Shown one piece after another: positions 22,624-29,137 of a stretch of 29,137 nt of DNA (position 1 is its first letter; every line of letters starts with the position of its first letter). This DNA comes from Hepatocystis sp. ex Piliocolobus tephrosceles (Eukaryota > Apicomplexa > Aconoidasida > Haemosporida > Plasmodiidae). The position numbers were made by a program, and so were the translations under genes. The stretch is from NCBI GenBank assembly GCA_902459845.2, contig CABPSV020000111.1:1-29137 (forward strand). The letters are read 5' to 3'. The notes beneath the pieces were generated by a model. It had not been told where the DNA came from. It ran no database searches and saw only the letters and a list, made by a program, of their open reading frames with translations.

Positions 22624-22990
22624 GCCATTCGTTTTTTCATTTATTTATATATATTTTTTATTTTATTTTCATTTACCATTTTTAAACATAAATAAAATAA
22701 AATAAAATAAAAATAATATTCTGAATTATATTTCATATTTATTTATTGGATATTATTATTTTTATTATCATTTTTATTATTATTTTTATTATCATTTTTA
22801 TTATTATTATTATTATTATTATTGTTATTAATTTTTTTTTAACTTTATTATAATATACAGAAAAAAATCAGTTTTATTTTAAAAACATATTTTTTTTATA
22901 CATTTAAGCTAATTTTGTTCAATTACAAATTATAAAGAAAAAACCTCATTTCTTCACTTCTTTGTTATTTTTCATATCTCTCACTTGAAA
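21761..22990. other. Intergenic spacer, Asn-rich gene to eL39
   Basis: This holds the 3' end of the Asn-rich gene and the eL39 promoter. It contains T-tracts (about 21770-21799, 21824-21842, 22029-22060, 22139-22162, 22359-22374), an ATTATT/TTATCA patch (22750-22830) and an ATAAA-rich block (22685-22715). A good-looking acceptor at about 22395 precedes a 30-base frame (see findings). No complete gene was found; the 38- and 28-codon frames are too short to support. Confidence 0.55.
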
Positions 22991-23628
22991 ATGGTAAATA
23001 TTATAATAAATAAAAAAAAAATTTAAAAGAACACTAGGCTGTTTAATAAAAAAAAGTCATAAATACCAAATATATGTCATAAGTGTATATATATACCGTC
23101 ACTTATATTATTAATGGCATATATATTCATATCTATTTGTAAAAAAAATAAATCATCAACAATTATATATATATATATATATATATGTACTTACCAATAT
23201 TGTTTTAAATATAATATAAAATAAAACACATATTTATGTTTTTTTCTTTTTTAAAGGGATCAATTAAGTCATTCAGATTAAAACAAAAACTTGGAAAATG
23301 CAGAAAACAAAATAGGCCAGTGCCTCATTGGTATAGATTAAAAAAGGATACCAAAATAAGGTAATATTCAGATACATTTTTATATTAAAGAAGAAAATAA
23401 AACTATACGACAACAATTTAAAAGATTCTGTATACATATAATATATATATATATATTTATACACTTATACGTTTCGGTTTTTTTTTTTTTTTTTTTTTTT
23501 TTTTTGTTGATACGTTTATCTTGACAACATTATTAAACATTACTTCTTTCTTTTTTATTTATTTTTTTTTTTTTTTTAGATATAATAATAAAAGAAGACA
23601 TTGGAGAAGAACTAAGTTGGGATTATAA
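22991..23628 (+). CDS. RPL39: 60S ribosomal protein L39 (eL39)
   Basis: The gene has three exons: 22991-22993 (the ATG alone), 23257-23360 and 23580-23628. Donors are GTAAAT and GTAATA; acceptors are TTAAAG and TTTTAG. The 51-residue product is exactly the universal eL39 length. It opens [13 protein letters not shown], continues [12 protein letters not shown], and ends [11 protein letters not shown], all hallmark eL39 blocks. The protein is small and very basic and lines the exit tunnel of the large ribosomal subunit. Because the coding part of exon 1 is one codon, ORF-based calling misses the gene. From memory, PF3D7_0611700. Confidence 0.97.
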
Positions 23629-23757
23629 ACATCAGGCTGCCATTTAGCTTTACTTGAAATATGAACGTTTGGATTAAATTTTTTTTTTCTACGAGTATAG
23701 ACTAGTGAACAAACATAACATGTAAAAAAAAAGCCCAATCAAATAAATGTAGACTAT

Positions 23758-23789
<32 letters not shown>

Positions 23790-24455
23790 CAATTATATAT
23801 ATATATATATACACATATATATATATATATATATATATATTTTACATTATTTATAAAAACCATAAAACACATATTTTATATTATTTAAGTCGTAAACAAA
23901 AAAGTCCATGTTAGAAAAAAAAATATATATATATATATATATAAATATGTACAAAAAAATATATATAAAAAAATATGTATAAAAAAATATGTATAAAAAA
24001 ATATATATAAATATATATACGAAATTTTTATTAACACAAAAAACAAATAATTAAAAAAATGTGACAACTCGAAAATACACAACTATGAACTACTCATGTT
24101 CTTATTTTTGTTAACAAATATGTTTTCAGTTTAACATTTTGATTTAACACATAGGTTGAGTTTGTGTTTAGTCTTTGAATTTACGCATACACACGTATAT
24201 ATACTTTTATATACATATATATAAATTTCCCTATATAATTGATTAATAAATACATAAAATGACAAATATTCAACTTTTGTCTATGTATTGGATAAAATTA
24301 AAAAAATGTATGTGTGTATCCATCACTATTCTTAAACCTTAACATACAGTAAACTTAAAAATAGGGAATGGTTTTTAATTTGAATAATTATTTTCATTTA
24401 ATTTTGTTTGTATACAATAAAAAAATAAATAAACAAAACGTCTAAAACTATAAAA

Positions 24456-24590
24456 TATCAAATAAAAAATATCAAATAAAAAATATCAAATAAAAAATAT
24501 CAAATAAAAAATATCAAATAAAAAATATCAAATAAAAAATAACATATAAAAAATAATATATAAAAAATAACATATAAAAAATAAGAAATA
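24456..24590. repeat. 14-bp tandem repeat, about nine copies
   Basis: The unit ATCAAATAAAAAAT recurs at exact 14-bp spacing six times, then continues in phase with variants (AACATATAAAAAAT and similar). It is non-coding. Confidence 0.85.
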
Positions 24591-24831
24591 AAAGTAACAT
24601 TGGTAATAGTAGCAATTATTATAGAAATAAATTAACATAAATCTTAAAAGAATAAATAACAATGCACACAAGTGTAAAAAATTCATGCGTTGTTCAAATT
24701 TATTTTTAGCAGACTTAATCTACGTTTTTAAAATACTTAATAAAAGCATATATATATTTACTTATTTACTTATTTACCTATTTACTTATTTACATATTTA
24801 CTTATTTTGTTTTTTTCCTAGTACTTTTGTG

Positions 24832-24839
24832 TGTGCACA
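24832..24839. promoter_or_regulatory. TGTGCACA palindrome (possible AP2-I-type GTGCA site)
   Basis: An eight-base palindrome containing GTGCAC, 900 bp upstream of the BTP1-like ATG. P. falciparum AP2-I is reported to bind GTGCA-type motifs upstream of late-schizont genes. Assignment here is inference. Confidence 0.35.
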
Positions 24840-24862
24840 AAAAAAAAAATAAAAAAAAAAAA

Positions 24863-24893
<31 letters not shown>

Positions 24894-25079
24894 ACAATTT
24901 AACGTTCTATTAGTACATATGTATGTATTTTGATACACATTTTACCTCACAATTTGTCATTTTAAAAGATGGATATATTTATGTTTTAAAAAACATTTTT
25001 ATATATTATATTTTCAACATAATATCCCTTAAAAAAAAAAAAAATAAAATAAATAAATAAATTTGTTGAATGTCCAACT

Positions 25080-25087
25080 TGTGCACA
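25080..25087. promoter_or_regulatory. Second TGTGCACA palindrome
   Basis: The same eight-base palindrome, 652 bp upstream of the BTP1-like ATG. I found the exact octamer nowhere else in the window by eye. Confidence 0.35.
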
Positions 25088-25261
25088 ATTTATAATATTT
25101 CGATTTACAACTGAATAAATAAATAATATAAATAAATAAAATAATGTAAGAAAATTAATTCTAATTTTGTTAAGTAAAGAATACGATTATTTATTTTGGT
25201 TGTTAACTAAATGCAATATATTTTTTCTATTTTTTAAACATAAAATAAAAAAATAAAGTAA

Positions 25262-25459
25262 AATGAAATAAATAAACAAACGAATAAATAAACAAACGAA
25301 TAAATAAATAAACAAACGAATAAATAAACAAACGAATAAATAAACGAATAAATAAATAAACAAACGAATAAATAAATAAACAAACGAATAAATAAATAAA
25401 CAAACGAATAAATAAATAAACAAACGAATAAATAAATAAACAAACGAATAAATAAATAA
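25262..25459. repeat. AATA/AACA/AACG tetranucleotide-derived minisatellite
   Basis: Blocks of two or three AATA-type tetramers are followed by AACAAACG, giving units of 12, 16 or 20 bp. Because every unit is a multiple of four, long Tyr/Leu/Phe-rich frames open on the minus strand; these are not genes. Confidence 0.85.
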
Positions 25460-25560
25460 AACTTTTTATTATATTTCATTTTTTTTTGTTTTTTTGTCTA
25501 ATTTTTTTCAAATTTGTTTTGTTACATAAAATATACAATTTTTTTTTTTTTTTTTTGTAT

Positions 25561-25680
25561 CTATTTTTTGTTCCTCTATTTTTTGTTCCTCTATTTTTTG
25601 TTCCTCTATTTTTTGTTCCTCTATTTTTTGTTCCTCTATTTTTTGTTCCTCTATTTTTTGTTCCTCTATTTTTTGTTCCT
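25561..25680. repeat. 15-bp pyrimidine-rich tandem repeat, eight perfect copies
   Basis: Eight identical copies of CTATTTTTTGTTCCT end 51 bp before the BTP1-like ATG, followed by a degenerate T-rich tail. The position suggests the 5' leader. Poly (F-V-P-L-F)-type frames here are artefacts. Confidence 0.93.
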
Positions 25681-25731
25681 TTTTTTTTTGTTTCCTTCTT
25701 TACGCCTTGTTGAACAATTCAAATAAATATA

Positions 25732-28098
25732 ATGGCTAAACTCGTAAATAAAAGCAATAAATTGGATAGTAACAACTTCGCAGTTGATATAAATGGTAGT
25801 AACGATTTTAATAAGATTTTAAATGAAATAAAATCCAAAGAACAGAAGCGTGGAACTAAGATAAAAAACAAAGTAGAAAAATCCGTAAGAAGTAACCAAA
25901 ATGTGAGTGGTGTTATTGATGATAGTGACAACTTCAACAACACTACTGATAATATAAAATTAGCAAAACTGTTGGAGAAAGATATTAATAAAAATACGAA
26001 AATGTTTAATAAAAATATGAAAATGCTTAATAAAAATAAAAAAAAAGAAAGACAAATACTAAAATATAAAAGTGAACAAAGTTTAGTAAAAAATGATTTA
26101 TATGATACTCCCATTTTTCCTCGTATCTCATCATTAATTTTAGATCATGAAAGAAAATATAAGAATTCTGAATCTTCTCACAATGTTAATAACTCAGGTA
26201 AAAAAGCAAAAAGGTACAACTCTTATAATAACCAATTTGAAAGACATAGTATATATGATATTTATGCTCAAAGTTTAAGGAAACTTTCAATTGAAGAATC
26301 AAGTGATATATTAAAAAACAGTGATGAAGAAAAATTGTCTTTTAGTAAAAGTTTAGTTAAGGGTAAAAAAAATAATAATATGAATTCAAACAGTTCACAA
26401 ATTTCTAACAATACTTTTAATGCATCGTCATGTAATTTTATTGAAACGTGTGAAAGTAATATATCAAATGAAAAAAGAAAAATGAATCATAAAAAAGTAA
26501 AAAACGTTATAAATGATTTGAATGTTAATAGTTCAAGTGTTAATAGTTCAAGTGTTAATAGTTCAAGTGTTAATAGCTCAAGTGTTAATAGCTCAAATGT
26601 TAACGATTCAAATGACACCCTATTTAATAGTTCCAAAAGTAATATTGTCAAAAATAAAAATTCAAAACATTTTTATAATAACAATAAACGAAATATATAT
26701 AATACAGAAGAAATTAATTATAATCCCCACATAAATAGTAAAAAATCCAATTCTAGTGATAGCTTGTTTGAAAATTCAAACATAACGAATGGATATGAAA
26801 AATGTAGAACAAATATTTCTAATAAAGAACTAAAAATAAAGGGGGGTAAAAAAAAAGAGGAAACTAAAACTGAACGCAAAGAAAGATCAGAAATAAATGC
26901 ATTTTCAAAAAGAAGTTATAGTAATACTTATAAACATCAAGATGAAGGTAAAGGTACAAATATGGATACGTTTAATGAACAATGTTATATACATAGCGAT
27001 AATTTTTCTGATAAATCTGTAAAGGAAGAACAAAAGAATAGAAGCAACAAAGATGAAACACAACACTCGATACGTGAAGATATTATTTTAAAAACTAATA
27101 TAATTTCTAAAAATGAACAAGAAAAAAACGTCAATAATGAAAATAACATTTGTAATAAGGAAGGTGATAATGAAAGCTTAAATAATTCAAATTTTTTATC
27201 TACTGGAAACTTGTATGAAAATGAAAAACTCCAAACAGAAAAAAGTGAGGATGACAAAAAAGAGAGTAACAATTTGTTGTTAACTAACACGAAAGAAAAT
27301 CGTAAAAACATGAATAGTAATAATGAAGATATACTTAAAAAAAAAGACTCAAAATTGAGATGTTTAAACATAAATTTTTTTGAAAATTCTTTTGAAAATA
27401 ATAAACATAATTTAGAAAAAAAAAAAATAGATAAATTAAAAAAAAACACAGGTAAAGAAGATATTTCAAATTACGATAAAGAAAATATTACTACAACTGA
27501 TTCAGAATATAATATTAGTGAAAAATTAAATATACCTTATGAAAAATTCAAAAATAAAAACAAATTATTCTCAAATTTAGAAAATAATAAACATAATAAA
27601 AAGTTACTAAATGCTATAAATAATGAAAATGTTTTAAATATTAGGAAATTTTTAAGATTTATGAAAGAAATTTATATTGGATTTATAGGATTACAATTAA
27701 TTTATTTCGTAACTTATCTTCTGTTTGGTAGTAATCACATTTACTTAATTCAACTTATTTCCTTAACATGTACCATTTTTTCTATATTAGATGCTAACTA
27801 CCATGGATATTTATTAAATGGGTTAATTAGTTTGTGCATAGCCATTTTTTTAAATATAGCTATTTTAAATAATATAATTGGTTTCAAAAGCTTACAAACT
27901 AATAGTGTGCTAAAAATTATAACCATAATTAATGTTGCTTTTCTATATCTGTTTTCTGTAGTTTCATTTTTTATTGCTTACTATATACATAGATTACATT
28001 CGTTAGAAAAAAATAATATTAAATATGTAATCAACAAAATTGAATCAAAAGCCGGCAGTGATATTACAAAAAAAAATAAGCACATAGATCTACAGTAA
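25732..28098 (+). CDS. BTP1: Probable basal complex transmembrane protein 1 (BTP1)
   Basis: This is a single-exon, 788-residue protein. Residues 1-640 are polar and low in complexity (Asn, Lys, Ser, Glu), with no signal peptide. They contain a five-copy V-N-S-S-S repeat (residues 265-289) and Lys/Glu-rich segments. The last 145 residues are different: four hydrophobic segments at about 647-666, 670-686, 693-717 and 727-752, with short connecting loops, then a Lys-rich tail of about 35 residues. With four spans and a long N-terminal arm, both ends would face the same side, most likely the cytosol. P. falciparum BTP1 is described as a membrane protein of the basal complex, the contractile ring at the growing end of the inner membrane complex during schizont division. 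I assign it from this topology and from being next to eL39 (from memory PF3D7_0611600), not from a search. Confidence 0.7.
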   Translation: MAKLVNKSNKLDSNNFAVDINGSNDFNKILNEIKSKEQKRGTKIKNKVEKSVRSNQNVSGVIDDSDNFNNTTDNIKLAKLLEKDINKNTKMFNKNMKMLNKNKKKERQILKYKSEQSLVKNDLYDTPIFPRISSLILDHERKYKNSESSHNVNNSGKKAKRYNSYNNQFERHSIYDIYAQSLRKLSIEESSDILKNSDEEKLSFSKSLVKGKKNNNMNSNSSQISNNTFNASSCNFIETCESNISNEKRKMNHKKVKNVINDLNVNSSSVNSSSVNSSSVNSSSVNSSNVNDSNDTLFNSSKSNIVKNKNSKHFYNNNKRNIYNTEEINYNPHINSKKSNSSDSLFENSNITNGYEKCRTNISNKELKIKGGKKKEETKTERKERSEINAFSKRSYSNTYKHQDEGKGTNMDTFNEQCYIHSDNFSDKSVKEEQKNRSNKDETQHSIREDIILKTNIISKNEQEKNVNNENNICNKEGDNESLNNSNFLSTGNLYENEKLQTEKSEDDKKESNNLLLTNTKENRKNMNSNNEDILKKKDSKLRCLNINFFENSFENNKHNLEKKKIDKLKKNTGKEDISNYDKENITTTDSEYNISEKLNIPYEKFKNKNKLFSNLENNKHNKKLLNAINNENVLNIRKFLRFMKEIYIGFIGLQLIYFVTYLLFGSNHIYLIQLISLTCTIFSILDANYHGYLLNGLISLCIAIFLNIAILNNIIGFKSLQTNSVLKIITIINVAFLYLFSVVSFFIAYYIHRLHSLEKNNIKYVINKIESKAGSDITKKNKHIDLQ
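26524..26598 (+). repeat. Coding repeat V-N-S-S-S, five copies
   Basis: A 15-bp unit GTTAATAGTTCAAGT (copies 4 and 5 with AGC) gives residues 265-289 of the BTP1-like protein. It is Ser-rich, hence a possible phosphorylation or length-polymorphism site. Confidence 0.9.
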
Positions 28099-28113
28099 TA
28101 ACCTATAATGTTA

Positions 28114-28164
<51 letters not shown>

Positions 28165-29023
28165 TATATGCAATTGCTTAAATAGTAATTCATACTTTTA
28201 TATAACCCTCATATTTTTTTTAGTAAAATACTTTATAATGTAATACACTTTTTTTTTTTTTTTTTTTGTTTTTTACATTATTTTTATTTTTTTTTTTTTT
28301 TTTTTGTTTTTTACATTATTTTTATTTATTTTTTTTTTTTTGTTTTTTACATTATTTTTATTTATTTTATTTTTTTTTTGTTGTTCCATATTTATGTGTT
28401 CATAAAAAATAAAATCGATCTGTTACTGCAATACTGTTTTAGATTTACTGCTTTCATAATTTTTAAATTAATTTTTTTTTTTTTTTTTTTACGAATCATA
28501 CTTAAATTTAAAAAAAAATAAAAAAATTAACACATGTTAAACTTGTCATAACAAAAAAAAAAAAAAACATATTAACTTTTTTTAAACATAAATATAAACA
28601 TATATACATATACACTGTTGTTTGTTAATTTCTTTGAATTATTTCTATGCACATTTAAAATGTGATATTTATTCAGTGTATTTATACATATATGTCTAAA
28701 TATTATTTTCTATTTCTGTTCAAAATATAATCATATTTTTTATAGAAAAAGTATTGATAATTTTTTTATAAAATGCATAAAAGGGTAATTAAATAATAAA
28801 AATGTGTGTAGAATTTTTTTATTCTTCCTTCTTTTAAACAACTAAAATTGACAATTACATGACTATAATTAAAACTTATAGTTAAAATTGTTTATAGAAT
28901 TTGTATGTATTATTAACAACTTTTTTTATATTCTTGTCTGTGGATAAAAAAAAAAAAATAAATAAAAAATTAGATAGCCAAAATTATATTAATTTTTTTT
29001 TTTTTTTCTTGTTAATAAAAAAA

Positions 29024-29058
<35 letters not shown>

Positions 29059-29137
29059 TAAATAAAAGCAAAAGCAAAAATTAAATATAGCAAAATAAAA
29101 AAATTATAACTTTGTTCATGTAAATAAAAAAAATAAA
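28099..29137. other. 3' flank of the BTP1-like gene
   Basis: It begins with an A-tract of about 50 bases (28112-28161). It then has three copies of GTTTTTTACATTATTTTTATT separated by T-runs (at about 28268, 28306 and 28342, spacing 38 and 36), followed by ordinary AT-rich sequence to the window end. No gene was seen. Confidence 0.6.

Larger units (their letters stand above)
23629..25731. other. Intergenic spacer, eL39 to BTP1-like gene
   Basis: This 2.1-kb spacer has T- and TA-runs (23758-23840), AAATATAT repeats (23925-24020) and several minisatellites: a 14-bp repeat (24456-24590), a TTTACTTA run (24755-24805), an AATA/AACA/AACG array (25262-25459) and a 15-bp pyrimidine repeat (25561-25680). 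It should hold the promoter and 5' leader of the gene at 25732. No coding signal was seen. Confidence 0.6.

Noticed and set aside
25187..25713. Repetitive Tyr/Leu/Phe/Val-rich frames on both strands upstream of the BTP1-like gene
   Set aside because: They come from the AATA/AACA/AACG array and from the 15-bp pyrimidine repeat; several frames are open together.

Overview
The window is nuclear DNA of a malaria parasite. Intergenic and intron sequence is close to pure A+T, long poly(dA:dT) tracts recur every few hundred bases, short introns use GTAA-type donors and T-rich acceptors, and proteins are interrupted by asparagine-rich low-complexity sequence. All of this points to Plasmodium, subgenus Laverania, most likely P. 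falciparum. From memory (not checked), the gene order eIF3L ... eL39 - BTP1 matches chromosome 6 around PF3D7_0611600 to PF3D7_0612100, read here in reverse numerical order.

I support six protein genes. (1) 184-1896 (+): eIF3 subunit L, one exon. (2) 2915-3587 (+): a three-exon gene for an 89-residue single-pass membrane protein, found only by joining short exons. (3) 4407-5301 (-): an LSM12-type protein (LSM domain plus anticodon-binding-like domain), two exons, with an intron made almost wholly of a 12-bp repeat. (4) 10890-21760 (+): a giant Asn-rich protein. A 9.76-kb first exon packed with coding minisatellites is followed by four small exons that give a non-repetitive C-terminal region of about 220 residues; all four junctions keep the reading frame (3392 residues in total). 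(5) 22991-23628 (+): ribosomal protein eL39, three exons, the first being only the ATG. (6) 25732-28098 (+): a protein with a long polar N-terminal part and four C-terminal membrane segments, which I take to be basal complex transmembrane protein 1.

Layout: genes 1 and 2 are in tandem. Gene 2 and LSM12 converge on a 0.8-kb spacer. LSM12 and the Asn-rich gene diverge from a 5.6-kb AT-rich spacer with no gene I can support. The Asn-rich gene, eL39 and the membrane protein gene run in tandem, separated by 1.2 and 2.1 kb. No tRNA, rRNA, transposon or CRISPR array was seen. The genes do not form an operon-like unit. Three of them (eIF3L, LSM12, eL39) belong to translation or RNA metabolism, which in this genome is probably coincidence.

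The points most worth following are the reconstructed C-terminal region of the giant protein (a possible divergent TFIIS central-domain-like segment), its stop-overlapping splice donor next to an intronic hairpin, the regularly spaced cysteine repeats, the unlisted small membrane protein gene, the LSM12 intron repeat that lacks internal AG and GT dinucleotides, and two TGTGCACA palindromes upstream of the BTP1-like gene.
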